Assembly: GCF_907164575.1 (NCBI RefSeq)
Contig: NZ_CAJQYY010000018.1
Location: 1 to 64,000, forward strand
DNA: 64,000 nucleotides
From: Paraburkholderia gardini
Lineage (GTDB): Bacteria; Pseudomonadota; Gammaproteobacteria; Burkholderiales; Burkholderiaceae
Direction of reading: 5' to 3'
Position 1 is the first letter of the stretch, and every line of letters starts with the position of its first letter. The position numbers and the translations under genes are program-made. Under the pieces are notes generated by a model, which worked only from the letters and a program-made list of their open reading frames with translations, did no database searches and was not told where the DNA came from. Shown in pieces: positions 18,455 through 26,669 of the stretch.

Positions 18455-19279
18455 ATGAAAAAAATCATTATCGCGGCACTGGCCGCGGGCATATCGCTGA
18501 GCGCTCACGCGCAGCATGCGGGCGACAACGTCGTTTCGCTCGGCTGGTTTCACGTGATGCCGCAGGACTCGAGCACGCCGCTCACCACGACCGTCGCGCC
18601 GACTCCGATCAACACGCCGCTGCGTCTGCCGAATTCGTTCACGTCGGAGGGCACGAGCCTGTCGACCAACAACGCCGACACGGCGGGCCTCGTCATCAGC
18701 CACTTCTTCACCACTCATTTTGCGGTGACGTCGGTGGCGGGCATTCCGCCGACCTTCAAGATTTACGGCCACGGCACGATCAAGCCGCCGGGCCCGGCCG
18801 GCGCGCTCGGCACCCAGGATCTGGGCGATCCAGCGGCGAACCCGATCGTGAAGAGCGTGCGCCAGTGGAGTCCGGCGGTGATTTTCCAGTATTACTTCGG
18901 TGCACCGGAGGCGAAGTTCAGGCCGTTCCTCGGGATCGGCGTGTCGTACAACTGGTTCTCGGACATCCAGCTGAACAACAACTTCGTCACCTCGACGCAG
19001 GAGAACCTCGGCGCCGTACTCGCTGCGGGCGCGGGCAAGCCCGGCAAGACGACGGTCGAAGGGAAGGCCTCTTCATCGTGGCAGCCGGTGTTCAACGCGG
19101 GCGCGATGTACAGCATCACCGACCACTGGGGCCTGACGTTCTCGGTCACCTACATTCCGTTGAAGACGACGTCATCGGTCATCATCAAGGCAGCTGACGG
19201 CACGGAGCTGGGGGTATCGAAGGCTGAGCTGAAGGCCGATCCGATCATCACCTACCTCGCGGTGGCATACAAATTCTGA
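18455..19279 (+). CDS. OmpW-family outer membrane protein
   Basis: A 274-residue small beta-barrel protein. Signal peptide MKKIIIAALAAGISLSAHA, then the family's mature start AGDNVVSLGWFHVMPQDS. PFLGIGVSYNWFSDIQLN is the typical OmpW segment, and the chain ends YLAVAYKF with the terminal Phe needed for BAM-dependent insertion. OmpW-type barrels are eight-stranded and conduct small hydrophobic molecules (family knowledge). It is longer than E. coli OmpW (about 210) because of extra loop sequence around residues 25-70 and 190-205. AGGAGGAACAG before the ATG sets the start. Probably an operon with the DUF2957 lipoprotein gene. Confidence 0.93.
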   Translation: MKKIIIAALAAGISLSAHAQHAGDNVVSLGWFHVMPQDSSTPLTTTVAPTPINTPLRLPNSFTSEGTSLSTNNADTAGLVISHFFTTHFAVTSVAGIPPTFKIYGHGTIKPPGPAGALGTQDLGDPAANPIVKSVRQWSPAVIFQYYFGAPEAKFRPFLGIGVSYNWFSDIQLNNNFVTSTQENLGAVLAAGAGKPGKTTVEGKASSSWQPVFNAGAMYSITDHWGLTFSVTYIPLKTTSSVIIKAADGTELGVSKAELKADPIITYLAVAYKF

Positions 19280-19345
19280 GCGGATTGCACATCGCATGAG
19301 AATGGCAACGAAATGCCGGAAGATTGGGGCCGGCCGGATTTCAGG

Positions 19346-19377
19346 TAAAAAAAAGCCCGCCAACTGGGGCGGGCTGA
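19346..19377 (-). terminator. Rho-independent terminator for leftward transcription
   Basis: On the minus strand the stem AGCCCGCC / GGCGGGCT is followed by a run of eight T, which fits termination of the receiver-protein gene at 19498-19863. On the plus strand no T-run follows. Confidence 0.85.
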
Positions 19378-19497
19378 ATCCATATCGAGGAGACATGGAG
19401 GAGACAGGAGTAACTATAGCAAACCATTTGGTGCATTGCAACATAAGTACTAGAGCGCGCGCTCTGGATTGCGGGCAGGCGACACGCACCACGTCGC

Positions 19498-19863
19498 TCA
19501 GGCATCGATCATCGAGAGAATCAAGCGGAGCTGGTCGACGTCGACAGGCTTGACCAGATGGACGTCATAACCCGCGACGAATAGCGCGTCGCCCTGCTGC
19601 GGGCAGCGCCATCCAGTGAGCGCGACCAGCAGCGTGGTGTGGCAGGGATTGCGGGCACGCAGCACGCCGGTCACACCGTGCCGGTCCATACCAGGCATCC
19701 CGCAGTCGACGATCACCACATTGGGTTGAAAATCCCGCACCGCCTGCAGCAGTTCGTCACGGGAGCGGGCCGACGCCGTCTCGTAGCCCATGCCTTCGAG
19801 CAGAGTGGCGAGACACAACAGCGCGTCGTTATCGTGATCGGCAAGCAGGATACGGCCACACAT
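19498..19863 (-). CDS. Single-domain response regulator (CheY-like receiver)
   Basis: A 121-residue lone receiver domain with the acidic pocket Asp9 and Asp11, phospho-acceptor Asp53 in VVIVDCGMPGMD, Thr83 in VALTGW and Lys105 in HLVKPVD. It has no output domain, so it must act by protein-protein contact or as a phosphate relay. It resembles the receiver attached to hybrid histidine kinases, but no kinase is near. The start MCGRILLADHD at 19863 fits the fold. It sits at the left edge of the accessory patch with the Fic gene. A terminator lies about 120 bp downstream. Confidence 0.9.
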   Translation of the reverse strand: MCGRILLADHDNDALLCLATLLEGMGYETASARSRDELLQAVRDFQPNVVIVDCGMPGMDRHGVTGVLRARNPCHTTLLVALTGWRCPQQGDALFVAGYDVHLVKPVDVDQLRLILSMIDA

Positions 19864-20108
19864 GGCTGTCTCCGGACGGACTTTATTTTATCGACGTATC
19901 GCAGTTACTACGGCGTGTGCGACCACACATGGCGGCGGGGTGCTGCATCCTGCCTCGCGCCCACTATGTGGTACGTAAAGGCAAGATTCCCACAGTAACG
20001 CCTACGTCTATGTGCTTTGATCCGCATAGCCATACGTAAATTTCATTTATTTGCGGGTCCACCGGCTAATTGCGCGTCGCACAAAACGATCCTTCGCATA
20101 ACTAGCCA

Positions 20109-20128
20109 AGCCCAACGTACGTTGGGCT
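20109..20128. promoter_or_regulatory. Perfect 20-bp palindrome in the 479-bp gap upstream of the Fic gene
   Basis: AGCCCAACGTACGTTGGGCT reads the same on both strands, with no loop and no T-run. It looks more like a protein-binding site than a terminator. The rest of 19864-20160 contains no gene I can support. Confidence 0.5.
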
Positions 20129-20167
20129 CGGATGGTTAGCGCCCCGCCGCCCATACAATCACCCTGT

Positions 20168-20361
20168 ATTCGGACAAAATCACTCACGAATCACATGGAT
20201 TCTGGACAAAACGTGCGTCAGGAGCGATCGAATCAAGTAATTTCCGGCAAACATCGAAGGGCCACATTCAAATCAAATAATCTATATTTCGGACAATATA
20301 TTTCAGTGTTTTCCGGACAAACCGGCTGCCATAGAGAGCACAATGACGCAAAATTCGGACA
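20168..20361 (+). promoter_or_regulatory. Iterated TTCcGGACAAA motifs before and into the Fic gene
   Basis: Six similar direct motifs: TTCGGACAAAA (20169), TTCTGGACAAAA (20200), TTTCCGGCAAACA (20241), ATTTCGGACAATAT (20286), TTTTCCGGACAAACC (20309) and AATTCGGACAG (20352, inside the gene's first codons). The stretch is AT-rich compared with its surroundings. The encoded protein has an AbiEi-like winged helix, so autoregulation through these sites is a reasonable inference. Confidence 0.6.
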
Positions 20362-21854
20362 GGGATACTGCAGAAGTCCTCTTTTCCGTGGAAGACGATG
20401 CACATGCGCGCGCGTTGCGCCGCCTCGTCGGAACGGGTGCGCTTCGACGCATTTATGGGGGCGTCTACACGCGCAACCTGGACAGTCCTGTCGAAGCAGT
20501 CGTTCTTCGCAACTGGGCAGCGATTGTCAGCCACCTGCTCCCGGGTGCGGTGCTGGCTTATCGGTCCGCACTGGAGCACCGACCTGTCGATGGAGTCCTT
20601 CATGTTCGCCGCGGCCGAACGCGCCGCAAACTCGAGTTGCCCGGGCTCACCATCGAGGTGTTTTCTGGAGCCAGTGCGAAGCCATTGCTCGAACCGCCGA
20701 CGCCCGATTTGCCACACAGGAACATCTATATGCCGAGCGAGGCCCGCGGCTTTCTTGAGAACATGGGGACCGCTCGCGGCGCAGCTGCACGGGTGCTTCC
20801 GCAGGAAGATATCGAGGCTCGTCTCGACAAGATTCTGACCATCCGGGGAGACCTCAAGCTCAACGACCTGCGGGACCAGGCGAGAGCCATCGCTGACAAG
20901 CTCGACATGGCTTCCGGGAGCAGGCGCCTCGACGGACTCATCGGCGCACTGCTCGGCACGCACGAAGAAAAAAAGCTTCGCAGCAAGCTGGCGCTCGCGC
21001 GCGCCGCAGGCAAACCATACGACCCTGACCGGCTGGAACTGTTTGACGTATTGCACGCCGCGCTCGCCGACGCAGTGTTCGCGCATCCAGCCGACCCTGC
21101 AACCCGGGGCACAGCGCTAGAGAATTTTGCTTTCTTCGAAGGCTACTTTTCGAATTTCATCGAGGGCACTACGTTCGAGGTTGAAGAAGCGGAGCAGATT
21201 GTCTTCGACGGGACCATCATTCCGAACCGCTCGGAGGACTCCCACGACATTCTCGGTACCTTTCGGGCGGCCAGCACGACGCCATGGCGAAACCGGCCTG
21301 CATCAACGGCGGACGACTTTCTCGACTGGCTCAAGAGCGTGAATGCGCTTGTGATGCAGGCGCGTCCGGACAAGGGGCCCGGGCAATGGAAGGAGAAGCG
21401 CAATATGGCCGGCAACACACTCTTCGTGCTGCCGGAGCAGGTTCCGGCAACCCTGGCCGAAGGCTTCGAGCGCATCCGGTCGCTGGCTGACCCAGTCGCA
21501 CGCGCATTGATGACGATGTTCGTCATCTCGGAGGTCCATCCTTTCCAGGATGGTAACGGCCGCTCGGCGCGGCTTGCGATGAACTGCGTACTCAGCGAAG
21601 CAGGCGTGTGCCGGATCATCGTTCCGACGGTGTACCGCGAGGACTATCTGCTGCCACTACAGCGGCTGACCAATGACCGCGATGCAGCCCCGTACATCCG
21701 CAGCATGACGCGTATCCACGACTGGACTTCGCGCTTCGACTACGGTCAGCCGCGACACGATGTGCAGAACCAGCTTGGCCGCTGCCATGCCTTCAAGGAA
21801 GACCTGAAGAATTACCGGTTGATATTCCCGGAGAATGCGATTAATGGGGGCTGA
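20343..21854 (+). CDS. Fic-family AMP-transferase fused to an AbiEi-like winged-helix domain
   Basis: 503 residues in two parts. Residues 1-140 resemble the AbiEi antitoxin of type IV toxin-antitoxin systems: a winged helix (HARALRRLVGTGALRRIYGGVYTRN), then AYRSALEHRPV and LHVRRGRTRRKLELPGLTIEVF. Residues 250-480 are a Fic domain with the full catalytic motif HPFQDGNGRSAR (His399) and, before it, the inhibitory helix motif SNFIEG (Ser270, Glu274) of class II Fic proteins. The protein is therefore predicted to transfer AMP (or another nucleotide) to a target hydroxyl, to be autoinhibited and possibly to bind DNA. It overlaps a truncated second frame by one base (TGATG). Upstream motif repeats suggest self-repression. 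Probably acquired DNA. Target unknown. Confidence 0.88.
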   Translation: MTQNSDRDTAEVLFSVEDDAHARALRRLVGTGALRRIYGGVYTRNLDSPVEAVVLRNWAAIVSHLLPGAVLAYRSALEHRPVDGVLHVRRGRTRRKLELPGLTIEVFSGASAKPLLEPPTPDLPHRNIYMPSEARGFLENMGTARGAAARVLPQEDIEARLDKILTIRGDLKLNDLRDQARAIADKLDMASGSRRLDGLIGALLGTHEEKKLRSKLALARAAGKPYDPDRLELFDVLHAALADAVFAHPADPATRGTALENFAFFEGYFSNFIEGTTFEVEEAEQIVFDGTIIPNRSEDSHDILGTFRAASTTPWRNRPASTADDFLDWLKSVNALVMQARPDKGPGQWKEKRNMAGNTLFVLPEQVPATLAEGFERIRSLADPVARALMTMFVISEVHPFQDGNGRSARLAMNCVLSEAGVCRIIVPTVYREDYLLPLQRLTNDRDAAPYIRSMTRIHDWTSRFDYGQPRHDVQNQLGRCHAFKEDLKNYRLIFPENAINGG

Positions 21855-22027
21855 TGGCTAATGCTTTGTCAAACCACATGTTCTGGATACCCGACAAGAC
21901 AAAGCCCTGGGATCATCAGGCGCTTTTCGATACGCTGCACGCGCAGGCGCGGTGGTTCAAGCTCAGTGCCGCACCAGCGCCATCATCGCGCCGAAGCCGA
22001 CAAACACGCCGCCAGTCAGCCGGTTAA
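21854..22027 (+). pseudogene. Stump of a gene translationally coupled to the Fic gene
   Basis: ATG at 21854 overlaps the Fic stop codon (TGATG). It opens a frame reading MANALSNHMFWIPDKTKP and then WDHQALFDTLHAQARWFKLS, protein-like up to about 21960. From 21963 the DNA belongs to the convergent LysE gene, and the frame turns into Arg/Ser-rich antisense sequence before a TAA at 22025. The original second gene of this operon seems to have lost its 3' part. I do not recognise its family. A toxin-antitoxin partner is possible but not shown. Confidence 0.6.
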
Positions 22028-22604
22028 ACAACCGTGCGACATTGCGGCTCTTCAGCTTCGCGCCGATGCGTGTGCCAAAACCGGCGTAGACGAGATACCA
22101 GCTCACTTCGATCACCGCGAATGTCGCGACGAGCACGCCGAACTGCGGCAGCGTCGGGCGGCTTGCGTCGATGAACTGCGGCAACAACGCGGCTGCAAAC
22201 AGGATGGCCTTCGGATTGCTGCTTGCCACGAGAAAGCCGTTGCGGAACATCGACCACGTGGCACGCGGACGGTCCGCGGTCACTTCGGGCGCATCGGCAT
22301 TCGCGATCGCGGCTTCGTCGACAGGCGCGCGCCACGCCTTGATGCCAAGCCAGACGAGATACGCCGCGCCGATCAGACGCAACGCGTTGAACATCATCGG
22401 CCAGGCTTCGAGGAACACGCCGAGGCCGGCTGCGGATACCGACAGCATCAGCACCAGCGCGGACAGACAACCCGCCATGGTCGCGCCCGAGCGGCGCAGG
22501 CCGTGTCGCGCGCCGTGCGTCATGACGAGCAGCATGTTCGGGCCGGGAATGGCTGAAATAACAAAAACGGTGGCGGCAAACAGCCACCAGATGTGCAGAC
22601 TCAT
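21963..22604 (-). CDS. LysE/RhtB-family amino acid exporter
   Basis: A 213-residue inner-membrane exporter with about six transmembrane helices. The family start WWLFAATVFVISAIPGPNMLLVMTHGARHG carries the conserved PGPN motif. ASSNPKAILFAAALLPQFI is the second conserved core. The ATG at 22604 is chosen because the first helix begins right after MSLHIWW; upstream codons add a non-family Cys/Arg-rich leader. Members export amino acids or their analogues; the substrate cannot be read from sequence. The stop lies against the truncated frame of the Fic operon, so this gene's 3' end marks the right border of the accessory patch. Confidence 0.92.
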   Translation of the reverse strand: MSLHIWWLFAATVFVISAIPGPNMLLVMTHGARHGLRRSGATMAGCLSALVLMLSVSAAGLGVFLEAWPMMFNALRLIGAAYLVWLGIKAWRAPVDEAAIANADAPEVTADRPRATWSMFRNGFLVASSNPKAILFAAALLPQFIDASRPTLPQFGVLVATFAVIEVSWYLVYAGFGTRIGAKLKSRNVARLFNRLTGGVFVGFGAMMALVRH

Positions 22605-22715
22605 GACAGCCACCAGACAGGAAAACTGGAACGGACGGCCATTATGCCTGCGCACGCACGCCACAACGCAGCCGCGGCACAACGTTAGCCATCCGGACAA
22701 GGCCCCACGGCAGCG

Positions 22716-23585
22716 TCACCGCCCGGCGCGGCGTGCCGACACCTGACCCAGCACGGCGAAGTCCATTTCGCCTTCGCCATGCGCGACCGCGTCGAGCAGG
22801 CTGTCGCGCACAACGCTCGCAATCGGCATAGCCGTGGAAATCGTGTCGGCGGCCGCCAGTGCAAGCCGCACGTCCTTCAATCCGAGACGTGCCTTGAAGA
22901 GCGCCGGCTCATACCGCTGCTCGGCGATCATCTTCCCGTAGCCCTGGTAGACCGGCCCCGGAAACACGCTGCTCGTGATCACGTCAAGGAAATCCTGCAT
23001 CGCGACGCCGTGACCGGTGAGGAGCGTCGACGCTTCGCCGAGCGTTTCCACGGCCGAGGCCAGCATGAAATTCACCGCCAGCTTCATGACATTCGCCTGC
23101 TGCGGCAGCGAGCCGATGCGCCAGGTTTTCTGGCCGATCGCGTCGAACACCGGCTGCACGAGATCGATCGCCTCGGCGGGGCCGGCCGCGACAATCGTCA
23201 GCTTGCCCGCCGCCGCGACGTCCGGCCGGCCGAGCACCGGCGCCGCGACGTAATTCAGGCCGCGCTCCGCGTGCGCATGCGCGAGCGAATCGGCCAATGC
23301 GACGGAAATCGTCGCCATGTTGACGTGAATCAGCCCGCGCGGCGCGTTTTCCAGTAACTGGCTGTCGATGACATCGCGCAGCGCGGCATCGTCGGCGAGC
23401 ATCGAGAACACGGCGTCGCCCGTAAAGGCTTCAGCCGGGGTGGCAACGACCTGGGCGCCCGCGGCGCTCAACGTCCGCGCGCGTTCCGGCGAGCGGTTCC
23501 ACACGCGCACGGTATGCCCGGCTTTCAGAATATTTGTCACCATCACGGCGCCCATCTCGCCGAGACCGATAAATCCTATGTCCAT
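22716..23585 (-). CDS. NAD(P)-dependent beta-hydroxyacid dehydrogenase (3-hydroxyisobutyrate dehydrogenase family)
   Basis: A 289-residue enzyme starting MDIGFIGLGEMGAVMV, the Rossmann GxGxMG motif, with VRVWNRSPER next to it as the cofactor ribose/phosphate contact. Arg after Asn at this point often goes with NADP use. The second domain contains PQQANVMKLAVNFML, where the catalytic Lys and Asn of the family fall. Likely substrates are short beta-hydroxyacids such as 3-hydroxyisobutyrate, tartronate semialdehyde or succinic semialdehyde; sequence alone does not decide. Start at 23585 because the Rossmann strand begins there and GAAGGAGGAGC precedes it. Divergent from the Mut7-C gene. Confidence 0.9.
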   Translation of the reverse strand: MDIGFIGLGEMGAVMVTNILKAGHTVRVWNRSPERARTLSAAGAQVVATPAEAFTGDAVFSMLADDAALRDVIDSQLLENAPRGLIHVNMATISVALADSLAHAHAERGLNYVAAPVLGRPDVAAAGKLTIVAAGPAEAIDLVQPVFDAIGQKTWRIGSLPQQANVMKLAVNFMLASAVETLGEASTLLTGHGVAMQDFLDVITSSVFPGPVYQGYGKMIAEQRYEPALFKARLGLKDVRLALAAADTISTAMPIASVVRDSLLDAVAHGEGEMDFAVLGQVSARRAGR

Positions 23586-23680
23586 GCTGAAGCTCCTCCT
23601 TCGAACGAAACGGAAGTAGACCACACCCGCGTGACACATGCATCCACGCGCTGCCGACAGCCCAGTGCCATACTGGTGAA

Positions 23681-24469
23681 ATGGTCACGGCGACATTCCG
23701 GTTTTATGAGGAACTGAACGACTTCATCGCCCGTCCGTTGCGGCGGCGCTCGTTCAGTTGCCCCTGTGCGCGCGGCGCTACCGCAAAGCACATGATCGAG
23801 GCGATCGGCGTGCCGCACACCGAAGTCGAGCTGATTCTGGTGAACGGCGAATCGGTGGGTTTCGAGCATCCGCTGGCCGACGGCGATCGTGTCGCTGTCT
23901 ATCCGAAGTTCGAGGCGTTCGACATCCAGCCGCTCCTGCGCGTGCGCGAGCGGCCGCTGCGGGTGGTGCGCTTCGTCGCCGATGCGCATCTCGGCGGTCT
24001 TGCGCAACTGCTGCGTCTGGCGGGCTTCGACACGCTGTACGACAACCACTATCCCGACGAAGACATCGAAGCCATCGCCTCGCGCGACCACCGTATCGTG
24101 CTCACGCGCGACCGCGAACTGCTGAAGCGGCGCACGATCATGCACGGCTGCTACGTGCGCGCGCTGAAGCCGAAAATCCAGCTGCGCGAGATTTTCGACC
24201 GGCTCGACCTCGCGGGCAGCACGCAACCGTTTCGCCTTTGTCTTGCGTGCAACGCGCCGCTGCGGCGCATCGCGAAAGAGGACGTGGTGGGACGCGCACC
24301 TGAGGGCGTGCTGGAACGGCATGCGCGCTTCGTGACCTGCGACGTGTGTCGGCGCGTGTTCTGGGAAGGCACGCACTGGCAGCGCATGCGCGCGCTGATG
24401 GACAGCCTCGCCGGCGAGCGCGACGGCGCGACCGGCATGCCGCCCGTTAGCGTGGAAAACCCGACGTAG
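23681..24469 (+). CDS. Mut7-C PIN-like nuclease with ubiquitin/ThiS-like N-terminal domain
   Basis: A 262-residue two-domain protein. Residues 1-85 have a ThiS/MoaD-like beta-grasp pattern (ATFRFYEELNDFI, then ELILVNGESVGFEHPLADGDRVAVYPKFE). From about 95 comes a Mut7-C PIN-type domain (RFVADAHLGGLAQLLRLAGFDT, then DHRIVLTRDRELLKR) with acidic residues for metal. A zinc knuckle closes it: Cys187, Cys190, Cys220 and Cys223. Mut7-C is related to the C-terminus of the worm exonuclease MUT-7. The bacterial proteins are predicted RNases whose targets are unknown (family knowledge). The start is uncertain by a few codons; GGTGAA precedes the ATG. Confidence 0.9.
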   Translation: MVTATFRFYEELNDFIARPLRRRSFSCPCARGATAKHMIEAIGVPHTEVELILVNGESVGFEHPLADGDRVAVYPKFEAFDIQPLLRVRERPLRVVRFVADAHLGGLAQLLRLAGFDTLYDNHYPDEDIEAIASRDHRIVLTRDRELLKRRTIMHGCYVRALKPKIQLREIFDRLDLAGSTQPFRLCLACNAPLRRIAKEDVVGRAPEGVLERHARFVTCDVCRRVFWEGTHWQRMRALMDSLAGERDGATGMPPVSVENPT

Positions 24470-24574
24470 CCCGCGATAAAACGTCCGCGTTGAGACCGGT
24501 GCCGATGGCACATCGGGCGCGGTGCGTACAATGCAGGATTGTTCACATTCACTTATTCCGCAGGGGCATCCGGC

Positions 24575-24859
24575 ATGGCAATGAAAAAATTCGACCTTGA
24601 GAAGAACAAGGCGCTCAAGCTGGCCAACGATCTGAAGCAATCGAAGGCTGGCCGCTTTGGCAACACCGCGACACAAGCCGCGCCCGATCGTCGCGCGCAG
24701 CGCAAACTCGACCAGGAGCTGGGGCTGGTGCCGTTCGCGTGCAAGCTGAACGCGGATCTCGTCGCGCAACTGCAGGAACGCGCGGCGACGCATCCCGAAG
24801 GCATGACTGGCCTGCTGACCGAGGTGCTGCAACGCGGTCTCGCGGCCGACGCGAAATAA
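24575..24859 (+). CDS. Conserved small hypothetical protein
   Basis: A 94-residue, mostly hydrophilic protein starting MAMKKFDLEKNKALKLANDL; a second Met two codons later (24581) is an equally possible start. It has a Lys-rich N-terminal half and a predicted helical C-terminal half (LVPFACKLNADLVAQLQERA, then EGMTGLLTEVLQRGL) that resembles small ribbon-helix-helix or helical DNA-binding modules, but no motif is decisive. No signal peptide or membrane segment. A strong terminator follows. It is not in an obvious operon with the nuclease gene 105 bp upstream. Confidence 0.7.
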   Translation: MAMKKFDLEKNKALKLANDLKQSKAGRFGNTATQAAPDRRAQRKLDQELGLVPFACKLNADLVAQLQERAATHPEGMTGLLTEVLQRGLAADAK

Positions 24860-24918
24860 GCCGCCAGGCGGACACCGCCGCCGGATCGCCTCAAGCACGA
24901 CAGGCGCCGCCAGCCATA

Positions 24919-24959
24919 AAGAAAGGCCAGGGTAAAAAAAACCTGGCCTTTCTTTTTTC
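24919..24959 (+). terminator. Rho-independent terminator
   Basis: Stem GAAAGGCCAGG / CCTGGCCTTTC around an A-rich loop, followed by TTTTTT, about 60 bp after the small hypothetical gene. Confidence 0.9.
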
Positions 24960-25007
24960 GCTGACGGAACGGGGTTTAAGACCCGGACCGCCCGAACGGG
25001 AGACACT

Positions 25008-25214
25008 TTACTGCGGCGTGCCCTTGTCGCTCGTGCCGGCAGCCGATGCAGCTTCCGAAACCTTGGCGCGCTTGCCGTGCGTCTTCAGTTGCTTGTGCGT
25101 GTGCGCCGGCTTGGCTGCGGTGGCAGCGGCCGGTGCGGATGCGTCTTGAGCGAAAGCCTGGAACGACACGAGTGCGAACGAGGCTGCGATAAGCGAGGCG
25201 ATGATCTTCTTCAT
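25008..25214 (-). CDS. Small Ala-rich predicted periplasmic protein
   Basis: A 68-residue protein with the signal peptide MKKIIASLIAASFALVSFQAFAQ and a mature tail of about 45 residues rich in Ala, Lys, Thr and His (AKPAHTHKQLKTHGKRAKVSE). The ATG at 25214 begins a classic Lys-Lys signal; the five codons upstream in the same frame are less likely. Low-complexity, no catalytic motif, possibly nucleic-acid or metal binding by composition only. Similar very short secreted Ala/Lys proteins are frequent in Burkholderia and of unknown function. Confidence 0.7.
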   Translation of the reverse strand: MKKIIASLIAASFALVSFQAFAQDASAPAAATAAKPAHTHKQLKTHGKRAKVSEAASAAGTSDKGTPQ

Positions 25215-25553
25215 AGTGTTTTTTCCCAAACCTGAGCGACTTGATCAATGTGAATGAGTAAGCACGGCACGGTGAAGCGCACCCGGTGACGGTGTCGCCA
25301 GGCGGCTCCCCGCGGGGAGTATCACTTAGCGTAGGCGGTTTGTCATCTCATAAAAGCCACTCTGTATTTTCCGGGAGACACGTTTCTTTCTTTCAGCTTT
25401 CAACCGCTTTTGCGCGGTGCCAGCGGTGCTTTCAGAGCGATGGAAAATGCCGCTTTTGTCTGAATGATCGGCCGCGATCTGGCCGGTTCCAGACCGTTCT
25501 ATCCAGACGCGTATCATGTGCGCTCCGCCCCGAAATCCGCACGCATTTCCGTC
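25215..25553. other. Intergenic region, no gene seen
   Basis: 339 bp between the small periplasmic protein gene (leftward) and the DMT permease gene (rightward). A short GC-rich dyad (GGCTCCCCGCGGGGAG, about 25302-25319) is present. No clear promoter or structured RNA. Confidence 0.35.
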
Positions 25554-26495
25554 GTGAACACCAACAGTCGCAAACACCTTCGCGCGAACCTGCTGATGCT
25601 GGTCGCCGCCCTGATCTGGGGCTCCGCCTTTGTTGCGCAACGGCTCAGCCTCGACGCAATCGGGCCGTTCCTCTTCACCGGCCTGCGCTTCCTGCTGGGC
25701 GCGACCGTCGTGTTCGGCCTGCTGATGTATCTGCGGCACGCCCGCCCGGGCGGCGAAACGGTCACGACAGCGCGGCCAGTTTCGCGTGAGTTGCTCGCTT
25801 CGGGCGCCTTGCTTGGCCTGCTGCTTTCGGTGGCGATCTCGATGCAGCAGATCGGGCTGCAATACACGAAGGTCGCGAACGCCGGGTTTATCAGTTCGCT
25901 CTATGTCGTCATCGTGCCGTTGATGGGCGTACTCGCGCGTCACGAAACGGCGGTCGGCACCTGGCTCGGCGCGCTGCTCGCCGCCATCGGCATGTATTTT
26001 CTGAGCGTCAGCGAGCACTTCTCGATTCTCCGCGGCGACTGGTACCAGCTTGCCGGCGCATTCGTGATCGCGGCGCAGGTGATGCTCGTCGGACGGTTCG
26101 CGCGCCGCCACGATCCGCTGATGCTCGCGCTTGTGCAGTTCGTCACCTGCGGCGCCGTGTGCCTTGCGATCGGGCTCGTGTTCGAGCCGCTCAGGCTCGC
26201 CGATCTCGTGCGCGCCGCGCCGACCATCCTCTATGGTGGCGCGCTATCGGTCGGCGTCGCGTACACGATTCAGGTGGTCGCGCAGAAGGACGCCGCACCC
26301 GCGCACGCCGCCGTGATCTTCAGCATGGAAGGCGTGTTCGCGGCGCTCGCCGGCTGGCTGGTGCTCGGGGAAACGCTGCCCGGACGCGCGCTCTTCGGCT
26401 GCGTGCTGATGCTCGCCGGGCTGATCGTGTGTCAGGTGATGCCGGCGTGGGAAAGCCGGCGGCAGGCTGCGGCTTCATCGATCGGGCAGGGTTGA
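25554..26495 (+). CDS. EamA/DMT-superfamily permease
   Basis: A ten-helix inner-membrane transporter of the drug/metabolite superfamily, two EamA repeats of about 140 residues each. Repeat 1 begins LRANLLMLVAALIWGSAFVAQR with the family's WGS motif. Repeat 2 includes AVIFSMEGVFAALAGWLVLGE, the standard EamA ending. Substrate unknown; relatives export amino acids or metabolites. The start is uncertain: I use GTG at 25554 (313 residues, the usual length) because the 30 upstream codons from ATG 25464 are not family-like, but no strong ribosome-binding site marks either. Confidence 0.88.
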   Translation: MNTNSRKHLRANLLMLVAALIWGSAFVAQRLSLDAIGPFLFTGLRFLLGATVVFGLLMYLRHARPGGETVTTARPVSRELLASGALLGLLLSVAISMQQIGLQYTKVANAGFISSLYVVIVPLMGVLARHETAVGTWLGALLAAIGMYFLSVSEHFSILRGDWYQLAGAFVIAAQVMLVGRFARRHDPLMLALVQFVTCGAVCLAIGLVFEPLRLADLVRAAPTILYGGALSVGVAYTIQVVAQKDAAPAHAAVIFSMEGVFAALAGWLVLGETLPGRALFGCVLMLAGLIVCQVMPAWESRRQAAASSIGQG

Positions 26496-26669
26496 CGCGC
26501 GTCAGGCGATAGTCCTGCCGCCGTGATTGACGTTGAGCACGCCGGGTTCGCGGCGAAGGGCAAAACAGTCCGCGCGCGGTCCGACATCAATCTGCCCGGC
26601 GTCCGCTCAAAAGACCGTTATGCTGCGGGTTATTCCTGCACCCGACAGAACCTACGGGAGAACACACAC

